DNA of 64,000 bases from Paraprevotella clara YIT 11840. Its GTDB lineage: Bacteria; Bacteroidota; Bacteroidia; Bacteroidales; Bacteroidaceae. The stretch spans positions 64,277-128,276 of the forward strand of contig NZ_JH376599.1 in NCBI RefSeq assembly GCF_000233955.1, in the 5' to 3' direction. The translations under genes and the position numbers were made by a program. The notes below the pieces were generated by a model that saw only the letters and a program-made list of their open reading frames with translations, did no database searches and had not been told where the DNA came from. Below are positions 17,786-27,320 of this stretch, piece by piece (within the stretch, counting starts at the first letter, position 1; each line of letters begins with the position of its first letter).

Positions 17786-19813
17786 TCAGAATTTTAAAGT
17801 ATAACCGATGGAAGGCAGCATGCGGCAAAGGGAATACACATGTTTGTAGCCGAAGTTCTCTTCCTGAAAGCCCAAATAACTGAAAAGGACATTACGCCGG
17901 GCATATAAATTATAAATGGAGAGGTTCAGGCTTTGCTCCCTGTACCCACGGGGAGTGAAACGGTAGGTCAGGGCGATGTCCATGCGGTGGGTGGCAGGAA
18001 GGTTGGAGCCGTTGTATTTTCCGTATTCGCTCACCAAATTGTTATTGATGACGTACACGCTTTTGGCTTTGGTGTAGGGCGTGCCACTGGCGTATACGAA
18101 ATCTCCTCCCAAACTCCAATGCCGGTTGAACCGGTAGTTGGCTACTACGGACAAGTCGTGGCGTCGGTCGAAAGTCGAATTGAACCATTCTGTCGGACTA
18201 AGTTCGGGGAAACGGCGTCGGCTGCTTCCTATGGCATAACTGACCCAACCGGAGAGTTTGCCTCTGTTCTTTTTCAGCATGAGATTCAGACCGTAGTTAT
18301 AGCCTTTCCCATGTATCATATTGTTTTCTATGTGGTAGACCTGCGTGAAGAAATCCAATATGGAACCTGAATATTCGTGCTGATGGCTCAGCTTCTTATA
18401 GTAAACTTCCGCACTGATTTCCATCATTCCTTTTTGTGACCGGAAATAATAACCCAAGGCAATGGAATGAGCTTGTTGGGGGCGTACGGAAGGAGACGAA
18501 GAGGTCCAATAGTCTACGGGCAACCCACCGTTGGAGACGGACATTTGATGAAGGTATTGGTGGTACAGGCCGTAATGTACAGACAAAGTATGGGAGGACG
18601 AGGGATGGTAGTTCAGGGTGATGCGTGGGTCTGGCGAAAAAAAACTGCGGCCATGGCTGTGGTAGGATGACAATCTCAATCCTCCGAGTACCGACCAAGA
18701 GGGGCGGATGGAAATGTCGGCCTGAAGGTAGGCATTGGCTTCGTGGGCATCTTCACGGAATTTGGGTGTTTCGTTTTCGATGAACGAACCGGAGACCTCG
18801 AACTGCATGGGACGGAAATGGTAATAGTTGTATTCCACACCGCCGTTCCATTGCAGATTGCCCCGTGTCCATTCCAAACGGGCGGCGTAACCGGCTTGCG
18901 TGATTCCGGAAGACAAGTTGAGGGATACGGAACTGATACCCATGTCCAATGTGTTACGGTAGCGGCTGAAAGTGGCGTTTTGTTGGAGGATAAACCGGGA
19001 GGAATGGTGTTGCCAGTGCAATGCGGCAGCCGTGTTTTGCCAATTCAGCTTGTTTTCGTCTGCAAAGTCTTCCTGCAACAGATTCATACGGTCTTGTCCG
19101 TGATACAGGCTAAGGCGGATTTTGTCGTGCGCTCCGGCTTGTTGCACAAAAGTCAGGTTATAGTCTTGCAGGCCATAGCGGAGTTGCATCTCGTCTATTT
19201 CCAACAGGTTGCCGTAGAGCAGGTTCAAATAGCTTCCCCGTCCGGATAAGTAGAGCGTGGAATGCTCGCCGGTCGGGAGCGTCAACGTACCTTCGCTTTC
19301 CATAAAACTGACAGTGGCATCAAGATGGACTTTACGGGCTATGGAATCGGTAGGGTAGAAAGAAATTTCTCCGCCCAAACGGTTGGAGAAAGCGGCATCG
19401 TGACGGTTCTTGACCAATGCCATGCCGCGGAAGTGAGAGGCGTTGAATACGGAAAACAGGCCTAACAGGTGGGAGGCGTTGAATATCGGTGCCCCGTCCA
19501 TGTTTAATACGCTTTGGGAAGCCGCACATCCCTGTATGTGGATGCCGGAGGTATAGTCGTTGTTGGTGGCTACTCCCGGAAGAAGTTGCAGGCTGCGTAA
19601 GGGGTCTGCACTGCCCAATACATGAGGCATGTCTGCCAGCGACTCCATGTTCCAGTACAAACGTCCGTTCCGGTCGTCCGATAAAGTGCGTGGACTATAA
19701 GCCTTCACTTCCACTTCTTCCATTCGTTCGCTTTGCAGGCTGTCTGCGAGCGAGGCACGTAGATTTTGGTGGAACCCAACGAGCAGGAACAAAGTGCTAA
19801 TGGTTTTGTACAT
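17786..19813 (-). CDS. TonB-dependent outer membrane receptor (short form)
   Basis: This 675-residue protein has a signal peptide to about residue 20. A plug domain (ADPLRSLQLLPGVATNNDYTSGIHIQGCAASQSVLNMDGAPIFNASHLLG) starts around residue 55, and a 22-strand-type barrel ends in a terminal Phe (YTLKF). It lacks the carboxypeptidase-regulatory-like domain that often precedes the plug in receptors paired with DUF4249. The stop lies 3 bases before the DUF4249 gene, so they form one unit. The substrate is not evident; no iron or sugar gene lies next to it. Confidence 0.88.
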   Translation of the reverse strand: MYKTISTLFLLVGFHQNLRASLADSLQSERMEEVEVKAYSPRTLSDDRNGRLYWNMESLADMPHVLGSADPLRSLQLLPGVATNNDYTSGIHIQGCAASQSVLNMDGAPIFNASHLLGLFSVFNASHFRGMALVKNRHDAAFSNRLGGEISFYPTDSIARKVHLDATVSFMESEGTLTLPTGEHSTLYLSGRGSYLNLLYGNLLEIDEMQLRYGLQDYNLTFVQQAGAHDKIRLSLYHGQDRMNLLQEDFADENKLNWQNTAAALHWQHHSSRFILQQNATFSRYRNTLDMGISSVSLNLSSGITQAGYAARLEWTRGNLQWNGGVEYNYYHFRPMQFEVSGSFIENETPKFREDAHEANAYLQADISIRPSWSVLGGLRLSSYHSHGRSFFSPDPRITLNYHPSSSHTLSVHYGLYHQYLHQMSVSNGGLPVDYWTSSSPSVRPQQAHSIALGYYFRSQKGMMEISAEVYYKKLSHQHEYSGSILDFFTQVYHIENNMIHGKGYNYGLNLMLKKNRGKLSGWVSYAIGSSRRRFPELSPTEWFNSTFDRRHDLSVVANYRFNRHWSLGGDFVYASGTPYTKAKSVYVINNNLVSEYGKYNGSNLPATHRMDIALTYRFTPRGYREQSLNLSIYNLYARRNVLFSYLGFQEENFGYKHVYSLCRMLPSIGYTLKF

Positions 19814-19909
19814 GCGAGTATGCCGGACACACGTGAAAGCAGGCCGACAACGGATTCCGACGAAGTGGAAACGCGAGTCAGCCTGCCATGGTTAAATTAA
19901 AAAAGTATG

Positions 19910-21253
19910 TTATAAATTCTCGAAGCGCCCGAACAATTCTTCATACGCAGCAATCAAGGATTGGAAACGTGCAACCGTGAAATACTCTCCGAACGTGTAG
20001 GTCGTACCATTTTCGAAGTTCAATACCGGTTCGGCCGACCATTCACCGGAATAATAATAGCTTCCGGGATATGAATAATCGTAATGGACGGCTTGCCATG
20101 TCAGAGGTACGGAATAGGTGCTGTTCTTGAAGAACATCGCAGCCTGTACGTATTGGTTGGCGGCATCGACAGCCCTTTGTGTTTCCAATCGGGCAGCCTC
20201 TTTTACGCTTTCCAAAGAACCTTCCGCATTTCCTTGGTAGTAATAATAGTACCCGTCATAATCGAAGGCATCTACCAGCCCGTTGTTGTTGTCGGCAGTG
20301 ATGTTCAGGCTTATGTCGTCCATGATGTTGCAACCCAGGATTCCGTTTTTCAAGTTGGCGTTTCCGTCGAAATATCCGGATTCGATCAAATCTATGTCAG
20401 CCAAATTATGCCCGTTCACGCTGCATGACATGGTAATCAGTCGTTCGTTTCCGCTGTAAAGTTCCGATTTTACGGCAGCATCGCTGTTATTGTCAAACAA
20501 AGAATGGGTGACTTTATAACCGGCATCGGCAGCCTCGAACGTTGCATTTGCGGAATATTGCTTGCCGACATAGTCGCAGGCTTCCGTGTTGACGGTAAGC
20601 TGGGCCATGAGTTTGCCGTCGAGTTTTACGGTGCCTGTAAGGGTGGCCGGAATCTTGATGGTTTCGGAATAGGCATTCCCGGTTGCATCTTTACGGACGA
20701 ATTCAAACTCTTGGCCGCTGCCTTTCATTTCGGCTACGCAGTTTTTTCCTTCGTATCTGAACGTATAGATGGCGGAATTCCTCATCGATGCATCGGCAAT
20801 TTGATCCCACTCTTCCGTAGTTTCGTTCCATTTCCATTCTCCGTGGAGCTGGCTGATTTCGTACACATCGCCGATAGCTCGCTTGGAGGCCAGTGCGGCA
20901 ATGTCTCCTTGTGCGCTAAGGCGCATGGTGCGCATGAGGCTTCTCCAACCGTAATCCGGACGGTTCGGGTTGTCGGGGAGCATGACTTCGTCATCCTCGT
21001 TGAAGAACGTGTTTTCGCAATATTCCAACAGCGAGATGGTTGGTTTGAGGCGTTCCACATCTATCTTTGCGGCCAATGCCTTGCCCACACGGTCTATCTC
21101 CTCTTGTGCCTGCTCTACGGTCGTGACGGGGACGTTACCGTTTCCATTTCCACCGCCCGGACCTTCATTTCCGTTGTTGTCATCGTCGCTGCACGCCGTT
21201 GTCATACACAATGCCGCACCTAAAAATAAAGAATAGAATAGTCTTTTTCTCAT
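19910..21253 (-). CDS. Surface lipoprotein of unknown function
   Basis: This 447-residue protein has lipobox MTTAC (Cys21) followed by SDDD and a Gly/Asn-rich linker (residues 26-42), typical of surface-exposed Bacteroides lipoproteins. The mature part has a helical N-terminal segment (TTVEQAQEEIDRVGKALAAK) followed by beta-rich sequence (FRYEGKNCVAEMKGSG, GTVKLDGKLMAQLTVNT) and a Tyr-rich stretch (YDGYYYYYQG). I do not recognise the family. It has its own -7 box and stands alone. Confidence 0.75.
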   Translation of the reverse strand: MRKRLFYSLFLGAALCMTTACSDDDNNGNEGPGGGNGNGNVPVTTVEQAQEEIDRVGKALAAKIDVERLKPTISLLEYCENTFFNEDDEVMLPDNPNRPDYGWRSLMRTMRLSAQGDIAALASKRAIGDVYEISQLHGEWKWNETTEEWDQIADASMRNSAIYTFRYEGKNCVAEMKGSGQEFEFVRKDATGNAYSETIKIPATLTGTVKLDGKLMAQLTVNTEACDYVGKQYSANATFEAADAGYKVTHSLFDNNSDAAVKSELYSGNERLITMSCSVNGHNLADIDLIESGYFDGNANLKNGILGCNIMDDISLNITADNNNGLVDAFDYDGYYYYYQGNAEGSLESVKEAARLETQRAVDAANQYVQAAMFFKNSTYSVPLTWQAVHYDYSYPGSYYYSGEWSAEPVLNFENGTTYTFGEYFTVARFQSLIAAYEELFGRFENL

Positions 21254-21353
21254 TGCTTAGTTGGTTTAAGTGGGAAGTTAACGGTATTTTTCTTGCATGC
21301 ATACGGGAATGCTTCCCTTCATTTCCTTGAGCATGAATGTACTATTTCGTCTG

Positions 21354-21361
21354 CAAATATA
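21354..21361 (-). promoter_or_regulatory. -7 box of the surface lipoprotein gene
   Basis: The minus-strand TATATTTG lies about 100 bases before the start at 21253, giving a leader of about 95 nt that contains a small palindrome GGGAATGCTTCCC (21305-21317). Confidence 0.55.
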
Positions 21362-21494
21362 GTAATTTTAATATAAGAAGAAATATATTCACTCTATTTT
21401 ATATTATATTAATATATGGGTGTTACTCTGAATTTCAGTATTTGGATTTCTTTTCTTTTGCAACACGGTAGAGGGGTAAGGACATCGGTACACG

Positions 21495-21566
21495 GTTCTG
21501 CGCCAAACGATTTTTTAGTCTCAGCCGATTGATTTTTCAATCACAGCCAATCTTTTTTTCGTTCTG
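21495..21566 (-). repeat. Degenerate core of the dispersed repeat, copy 3
   Basis: Read on the minus strand, three tandem units of about 21-23 bases match the core of copies 1 and 2: AAAAAAGATTGGCTGTGATTG, AAAAATCAATCGGCTGAGA and AAAAAATCGTTTGGCGCAGA. Terminal inverted repeats like those of copies 1 and 2 are not recognisable around it. It lies in the gap between the MFS gene and the surface lipoprotein gene, which is otherwise without genes. Confidence 0.6.
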
Positions 21567-21690
21567 CGGAGATTAATTTGCGTTTTGTTAGTATTTGAAA
21601 TACAGCTTTTTATAATGCTGATTTTGTGGGACGGCTAAGACCTTTACGTTGTATTCCCAAGAGGAATAAAACCGGACAGACAGAAAAAGG

Positions 21691-21738
21691 AAAAACAAAA
21701 GCCGGTATTTTTCGGCGTACCTCCAAATACCGGCTTTT
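21691..21738 (-). terminator. Terminator of the peptidase-MFS unit
   Basis: The perfect arms AAAAGCCGGTATTT (21697-21710) and AAATACCGGCTTTT (21725-21738) have a T-rich tail on the minus strand. It lies 17 bases after the MFS stop. Confidence 0.88.
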
Positions 21739-21754
21739 CCCGCTGTGGGAAGAT

Positions 21755-23125
21755 TTATTTCTTGAGGTTGGCTTTTTCCAATCCGTAACCGTATTGCTTA
21801 TCGGCGGACTTGAGCAGGAAGGCCACCAACAGGGAGAGAATGGCTATACCGGTGAAAATGCACATGGGGAGGGTATAGTCGTAAAGATTGGTTGTTTTAC
21901 CGTTTACCACTTCCTGACCCGTGATGCAATAGTTTTCGAGTACGCTGCCGATAAGAGCCGGGATACCCCATAATCCGATGTTCTGGATGAAAAATATCAG
22001 GGCGTATGCCGTACCCAGTTGTTTGACCGGGAATATTTTGGCCACGGAAGGCCACATGGCGGACGGGACGAGAGAGAAGGCGATGCCCAGAATAATCATC
22101 AGGATGATGGCTACCCAAGAGGCGTGGATGAAAGGAATGGCATAGATGGCATGCACGCAGATGAGCATGAAAGCTCCCAACATCATAATGGAAGCAGCCT
22201 TTCCTCTCCGGTCTATCATTCCGCCGAACACAGGAGTCAGGAACAGCGCGCCCAAAGCAGGAAGACCCGCAAAGGTACCGGCGATATCTTCGGATACGTT
22301 GTATTTCGTCACCATCAATTCGGTAGCGAATTTCTGGAAGGGGAATACACAAGAATAGAACAGGACACACAGGAGAGCAATGAGCCAGAATCCCGGATTG
22401 CTGACTACGGCCACCACATCCTTGAAGGAGAATTTTTCATCATCGCCGCAGGAGGTGTCGATCGTGACCTGGCGGTCGAGCTTGCGGTCCATGAAAGTGA
22501 AGCACAGGAAAGAAACCAGTCCGCCGACGAGCAGGATGGCACCGATGAGCAACGGAGTGTCGAGATGCCAGTTCTTGGCTACGGGGATGGCTACTGCATA
22601 TGCCACTTGCGAGCCGACGCGGGCCAAGGCGACCTGTACGCCCATGGCCAAAGCCATTTCCTTGCCGTGAAACCATTTGGCGATGATTTTTGTCACCGTT
22701 ATGCCGGCCACTTCGGCGCCGACACCGAATACGGAATATCCGGCCGAGGCCATGAAGACATCCAGTTTGTAACCGAACAGCATCTCTTCGGTTCCGCCGA
22801 AACGTGTGATGGCAGCGTATTCGCATATCGTGCCGCCTACCATCAGGATGGCGGACAGCATGCCGGTGAAGCGGATGCCGAATTTATCCAAAATCAGTCC
22901 GCCCCAGATGAGCATGAGCAGGAAGACATTCAGGAAACTGTAGGCTCCCGTGAAGAAGCCGAACTCACCGCTTGTCCAGTGCAGTTCGCCTTCGAGCATG
23001 CTTTTGAGCGGAGCCATGATGTCGTTTACGTAGTAAGCGGCCATCATGGTGAAAGCCACAACGAAGAGGGCAGACCAACGTGCCCACGTCTTGTCATTTA
23101 ATTTTTGATTCGAAGTTTGGTTCAT
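21755..23125 (-). CDS. MFS transporter
   Basis: This 456-residue protein has twelve membrane helices. The loop after helix 2 reads GGLILDKFGIRFTG, the MFS motif A (G-x-x-x-D-x-x-G-x-R). A central cytoplasmic loop (MDRKLDRQVTIDTSCGDDEKFSF) divides the two halves, and the second half repeats the motif as GGMIDRRGKAASI. The substrate cannot be read from sequence. It lies 17 bases after the S9 peptidase gene on the same strand, which suggests import of a peptide product or amino acid, as inference only. Confidence 0.85.
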   Translation of the reverse strand: MNQTSNQKLNDKTWARWSALFVVAFTMMAAYYVNDIMAPLKSMLEGELHWTSGEFGFFTGAYSFLNVFLLMLIWGGLILDKFGIRFTGMLSAILMVGGTICEYAAITRFGGTEEMLFGYKLDVFMASAGYSVFGVGAEVAGITVTKIIAKWFHGKEMALAMGVQVALARVGSQVAYAVAIPVAKNWHLDTPLLIGAILLVGGLVSFLCFTFMDRKLDRQVTIDTSCGDDEKFSFKDVVAVVSNPGFWLIALLCVLFYSCVFPFQKFATELMVTKYNVSEDIAGTFAGLPALGALFLTPVFGGMIDRRGKAASIMMLGAFMLICVHAIYAIPFIHASWVAIILMIILGIAFSLVPSAMWPSVAKIFPVKQLGTAYALIFFIQNIGLWGIPALIGSVLENYCITGQEVVNGKTTNLYDYTLPMCIFTGIAILSLLVAFLLKSADKQYGYGLEKANLKK

Positions 23126-23142
23126 GACGTTTATCGTTTAAT

Positions 23143-25347
23143 TTATTTTTTCAACCAACGGTCTAGCCAGCGGAAGAAAGTGCGCTGCCACAATATGCCG
23201 TTTTGGGGTTTCAATACCCAGTGGTTCTCGTCGGGATACAACAGGAGTTCGGCGGGGATACCGCGCATGACGGCGGCACTGAAAGCCGACTGCCCTTGTG
23301 AGCTGAGGATGCGGTAATCTTTCTCGCCGTGGATGCAAAGGATGGGCGTGTCCCAACGGTCTACGTAGAGGTGGGGGCTGGTGGTGAAGGGATTCACCTT
23401 TTGCTGGTCGTCCACCTTTTCCGCGTTGTCCGGGTCGGCACTGATGCCCTTACGCCACGGACCTGCGCCGAGGTCCCAGTTGGGAAACCACATTTCTTCC
23501 GTTTCGTAATATTGCTGTTGTGTGTTGAAGATTCCGTCGTGCGAGATGAAGCATTTGAAGCGTTTGTCGTGGTGTCCGGCCAGATAGTACACGCTGTAGC
23601 CTCCGAAGCTGGCCCCCACGCATCCCAAGCGGTCTTTGTCCGCATACGGTTCTTTGCAAATGTCGTCGATGGCACTCAGGTAGTCTTGCATGCACTGGCC
23701 GCTGTAGTCGCCGCTGATTTCTTCCAGCCACTCCATGCCGAAGCCCGGCAGGCCGCGGCGGTTGGGAGCGATGACGATATAGTCGTTGGCAGCCATGATT
23801 TGCAGGTTCCAACGGTAGCTCCAGAACTGACTGACGGGGCTTTGCGGGCCTCCTTCGCAGAACAGGAGTACCGGATATTTTTTGGACGGGTCGAAATGAG
23901 GCGGGTAAACCACCCAACAGAGTTCCTTCTTGCCGTCCGTGGTAGCGACCCAACGTTCTTTGACTTCACCCATCTTCAGGCGTTCCTGAAAATATTGGTT
24001 TTCCCGGGTGAGCTGCCTGACTTCCGCATTTTTCTTCTTTTTAAAGGAAAGGCTGTAGATGTCATCCGGCGCACTGATGCTGTGGCGGGTGACGATGAGG
24101 TTTTTACCGCATAAGGCCAGTCCGGCACCATAGTCGAAATCCCCCGTGGTCAGCGGTCTCACTTCGCCTTTGAGGTTGGTGGAGTGTATCATGCTACGTG
24201 CCTGCCATACGCCTGTGAAATAGAACGAGCGGCTGTCGGCGGCCCAACAGAATCCGTCTACTCCGGACTGGAAAGCTTCCGTAACGTAAGTTTTTGCACC
24301 CGTCTTCAGGTCCAGGACGCATAGTCGGGTACGGTCGCTTTCGTAACCGTTGCGCGCCATGCTGAGCCACGCCACATATTTCCCGTCGGGAGAATAAGCC
24401 GGGTTCGTGTCGTAGCCCACGTTACAATCCCGGTCCAGATGGTTTATGGCTTGGTGCTCCATGGAACGCGACGGGTCGATTTCAGGCTCTTTGTAGTCGG
24501 ACGGTTTGCATAGGTTCTCGGTTTGTCCGGTCGCCGTATCGTAGCGGTAGATGTCGCTGTCCGTACTGATAGCGTAGTCCCGGCCTGTCTTTTTGCGACT
24601 GGTGTACACGATATAACGGCTGTCGGGACTCCAGTTGAATTGTTCGCTGCCTCCGAACGGCAACATCGGGCATTCAAACGGTTCGCCGTTCAGGAGGTCG
24701 ATGCCGTCACCCGTCCGTCCGTCTTGGACATCCGCCACGAAGATGTGGGGGATAGTGGTCACGTAATGGTCCCAATGTTTGTAGTTGAGGTCGGTGATGA
24801 CCATACCGCTGGATAATGGCAGGTCATCGTATTTTTTCTCGATAGAAGTATAAGTGTCTACGGAATGGACGATGATGACTTTTTTCCCGTCGGGGGAAAA
24901 CTTGTAGCCTTCCACGTCCTTATGGCAGAAACTGACTTGACGGCGTGACGTGCCGTCCAAGGCCATTTCCCATATCTGGCTGCTTCCGCTTTTGCCGCTC
25001 AGGAAGGTGATTTTTTGTCCGTCCGGAGTGAAAGCCGGTTCGCTTTCGTTGTCGGCCGTGGTGGTAAGCAGGGTAGGGTTCGCGCCGTCGGCATCCATCA
25101 GGTAAAGGACGGTATGGCTCTTGTTCTGCTGTACGCTGTAATAGCTGACGGTGTACACAATCTTTTGGGCGTCCGGAGAGACGGCGAAAGTCCCGATCCG
25201 TCCCATGGCCCATAATGCCTCGGGAGTGAGGCGGTCTCCGGTAAGTGTAATCTGGTTTTTTCCGATGATTTGTCCGTCGTTGGCTCCGGATACCGGACTG
25301 GCGGAAGCCAAGGTAAGGGCTGCGGTCATAACATGAATGAGATTCAT
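23143..25347 (-). CDS. S9 family (prolyl oligopeptidase fold) peptidase, DPP5-like
   Basis: This 734-residue protein has a signal peptide (cleavage near ASPVSGA). The N-terminal half is a WD40/PD40-like beta-propeller (repeats such as FAVSPDAQKIVYTVS, FSPDGKKVIIVHS, YSPDGKYVAWLSM). The C-terminal half is an alpha/beta hydrolase with Ser580 in GASFGGYS, Asp677 in GEKDYRI and His709 in DENHWV. This is the dipeptidyl peptidase 5 / acylaminoacyl peptidase arrangement and would release dipeptides in the periplasm. It is probably co-transcribed with the MFS gene downstream. Confidence 0.88.
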   Translation of the reverse strand: MNLIHVMTAALTLASASPVSGANDGQIIGKNQITLTGDRLTPEALWAMGRIGTFAVSPDAQKIVYTVSYYSVQQNKSHTVLYLMDADGANPTLLTTTADNESEPAFTPDGQKITFLSGKSGSSQIWEMALDGTSRRQVSFCHKDVEGYKFSPDGKKVIIVHSVDTYTSIEKKYDDLPLSSGMVITDLNYKHWDHYVTTIPHIFVADVQDGRTGDGIDLLNGEPFECPMLPFGGSEQFNWSPDSRYIVYTSRKKTGRDYAISTDSDIYRYDTATGQTENLCKPSDYKEPEIDPSRSMEHQAINHLDRDCNVGYDTNPAYSPDGKYVAWLSMARNGYESDRTRLCVLDLKTGAKTYVTEAFQSGVDGFCWAADSRSFYFTGVWQARSMIHSTNLKGEVRPLTTGDFDYGAGLALCGKNLIVTRHSISAPDDIYSLSFKKKKNAEVRQLTRENQYFQERLKMGEVKERWVATTDGKKELCWVVYPPHFDPSKKYPVLLFCEGGPQSPVSQFWSYRWNLQIMAANDYIVIAPNRRGLPGFGMEWLEEISGDYSGQCMQDYLSAIDDICKEPYADKDRLGCVGASFGGYSVYYLAGHHDKRFKCFISHDGIFNTQQQYYETEEMWFPNWDLGAGPWRKGISADPDNAEKVDDQQKVNPFTTSPHLYVDRWDTPILCIHGEKDYRILSSQGQSAFSAAVMRGIPAELLLYPDENHWVLKPQNGILWQRTFFRWLDRWLKK

Positions 25348-25361
25348 AATAGATGTGAGCT

Positions 25362-25407
25362 AAAAAAATGAATCATTCCGGACGGTTGCGGATAGCCCGG
25401 AATGATT
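25362..25407 (-). terminator. Terminator of pyrG-yidC
   Basis: The perfect arms AATCATTCCGG (25371-25381) and CCGGAATGATT (25397-25407) have a T tract on the minus strand (A run 25362-25368). It lies between yidC and the peptidase gene. Confidence 0.85.
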
Positions 25408-25422
25408 CTTTTGGATGTATTG

Positions 25423-27312
25423 TTATTTTTTGTTTTGAGCTTGTTTCTTTTTCTGTTCTTCCAAGATGGCTTGCTGCTGTTTTTGCAGTGCTTCCAACCG
25501 TGCGGCCATTCCCGACATCTTTTTGTTAGGGTTGGCTTTATTGGCTTGGTAGTTGGCTTCGAGCTTAGCCAAAAGCTTCTTGTCATCGGTGGTCTTGCGT
25601 AGGAACCACATGATAAGGATGCTGGTCAGACCGGAAAGGAAATAGTAATAGTTCAATCCGGACGAGTAGTTGTTGAACATGAAGAAGAAGGCTACAGGCA
25701 TGATATACATCATATACTGCATGAACTTCATTTGTTGTGCTTGTTCGCCGGTCATGCTATTCTGCTGCTGGCGCATGCTGATCCAAGTGTTGACGATATT
25801 GGTCAGACAGAACAACAAGCAGAAAATGCTGAGATGGTCTCCGATGAGCCAGATGGACTTGTCCCATCGTATCACGTCATCGTATGCCGAAAGGTCGGAA
25901 GCCCAAAGGAAACTTTCTCCGCGCAATTCGATGGCGTTCGGAACGAAGTTGAACAAAGCGATCCAGATAGGCATCTGCAACAGCATCGGCAAGCATCCGC
26001 CCATCGGGCTGACCCCGTACTGGCTGTAAAGCTGCATGGTTTCCTGCTGCTTCTTCATGGCGTCTTCCGGTTTCGGATATTTGGCGTTAAGCTCGTCAAT
26101 CTTCGGTTTCAGCACACGCATCTTGGCAGAAGACAAGTAAGACTTGCGTGTGGTGGGGTAGACCAGTACTTTCACCAATATCGTGAGCAACAACAGGACA
26201 ATACCCATTGACAGTCCCAGACTGCTCAACCAATCGAAAATGTAGATGATGAAGAAACGGTTGATCCACTTGAAGAGCGGCCAGCCCAGATAAACAAGGT
26301 CTTCCAATTCCAAGTCTTTGTCACTGGCACTGAGTTTGTTCGTGTGTTGCAATAGATGGTAATTGTTCGGAGCGAACAGCATCTGCATTTGAGTAGGGGT
26401 CTTTCCGCTGGGATCGAAGAACGTTTTCATGTCGGCCTCGTAATCTTTCAGGTAACCGCTGGCTTTTTGCTGCGGCGTGCTGCTGAGGTGGGCTTCTGTG
26501 AAATCCTGATGTGCTATCAATACACAACTGAAAAACTGGTTCTTGAAAGCGACCCAATCTAAGGGTTCTGCGATCTTTTCGGATTCGGCACTGGTTTCGC
26601 TCAGATAATCCGTTCCCTCATTCTTTATTTTATACGTCAGGGAAGAATAACGGCTTTCGAAATCGAAGCCTTTTTCTTGTTGGCGTGCCATTTCATTCCA
26701 TGCTATGTCCAGAGTTTTCATAGACGGAGCGAAGATATTGCCCAAACCGTTGGCTTGGATGGTAAAGTCGATCATGTAGGAATGGGGCAACAACTTGTAA
26801 TCGAAATCCAGTGTGCCTCCTGTGGAAGCCTGGAGACGCATGGTGAGGGTCGTGTCGCTGACGTTGATTGGGGTGAAGAAAAAGTCACCGGAGTTGATGT
26901 TCTCCGTTTTCCCGCCCAACATGAATTGCATGCGTGCGTCTTTTTCGTCGAACAGCGTCACCGGGCCGCCCTGTTGGTTCTTATATTCTTTGAGTTCAAC
27001 CTTTTGGACGGTTCCCCCACGTGTGTTGAACGTTAATTTAATCAGCTCGTTTTCCAATACGACGTTTTGTGCTTCTCCTCTCCTGTGGGCGTAAAACAAT
27101 GACGTCGTGTCTAAAGCTACTTGTGCCTGATGCGCTATTTCAGCCTCTTCCTTGGCTTCTTGTGCCATCTGTGCCTTTTGTTGAGCCACGGTAGCGATAG
27201 AGTCCTGTCGGCGTTGGGCTTCCATTTCCGCTTCGCTCGGGCGACTGAAATAACTGAATCCGATAAGTACTGCCGCAATGAGGATAAATCCTGTAAGCGT
27301 GTTTTTGTCCAT
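25423..27312 (-). CDS. yidC: Membrane protein insertase YidC
   Basis: This 629-residue protein inserts inner-membrane proteins with or without SecYEG. It begins with MDKNTLTGFILIAAVLIGFSYF (first membrane helix), has the large periplasmic beta-supersandwich domain (about residues 60-340) and the conserved insertase core of five helices: LVYLGWPLFKWINRFFIIYIFDWLSS, MGIVLLLLTILVKVLVYPTTRKSYLSSAKM, GCLPMLLQMPIWIALFNFV. The C-terminal tail is rich in Lys and Gln. It lies 8 bases after pyrG and ends at the terminator at 25371. Confidence 0.97.
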   Translation of the reverse strand: MDKNTLTGFILIAAVLIGFSYFSRPSEAEMEAQRRQDSIATVAQQKAQMAQEAKEEAEIAHQAQVALDTTSLFYAHRRGEAQNVVLENELIKLTFNTRGGTVQKVELKEYKNQQGGPVTLFDEKDARMQFMLGGKTENINSGDFFFTPINVSDTTLTMRLQASTGGTLDFDYKLLPHSYMIDFTIQANGLGNIFAPSMKTLDIAWNEMARQQEKGFDFESRYSSLTYKIKNEGTDYLSETSAESEKIAEPLDWVAFKNQFFSCVLIAHQDFTEAHLSSTPQQKASGYLKDYEADMKTFFDPSGKTPTQMQMLFAPNNYHLLQHTNKLSASDKDLELEDLVYLGWPLFKWINRFFIIYIFDWLSSLGLSMGIVLLLLTILVKVLVYPTTRKSYLSSAKMRVLKPKIDELNAKYPKPEDAMKKQQETMQLYSQYGVSPMGGCLPMLLQMPIWIALFNFVPNAIELRGESFLWASDLSAYDDVIRWDKSIWLIGDHLSIFCLLFCLTNIVNTWISMRQQQNSMTGEQAQQMKFMQYMMYIMPVAFFFMFNNYSSGLNYYYFLSGLTSILIMWFLRKTTDDKKLLAKLEANYQANKANPNKKMSGMAARLEALQKQQQAILEEQKKKQAQNKK

Positions 27313-27320
27313 ATTCTTAT

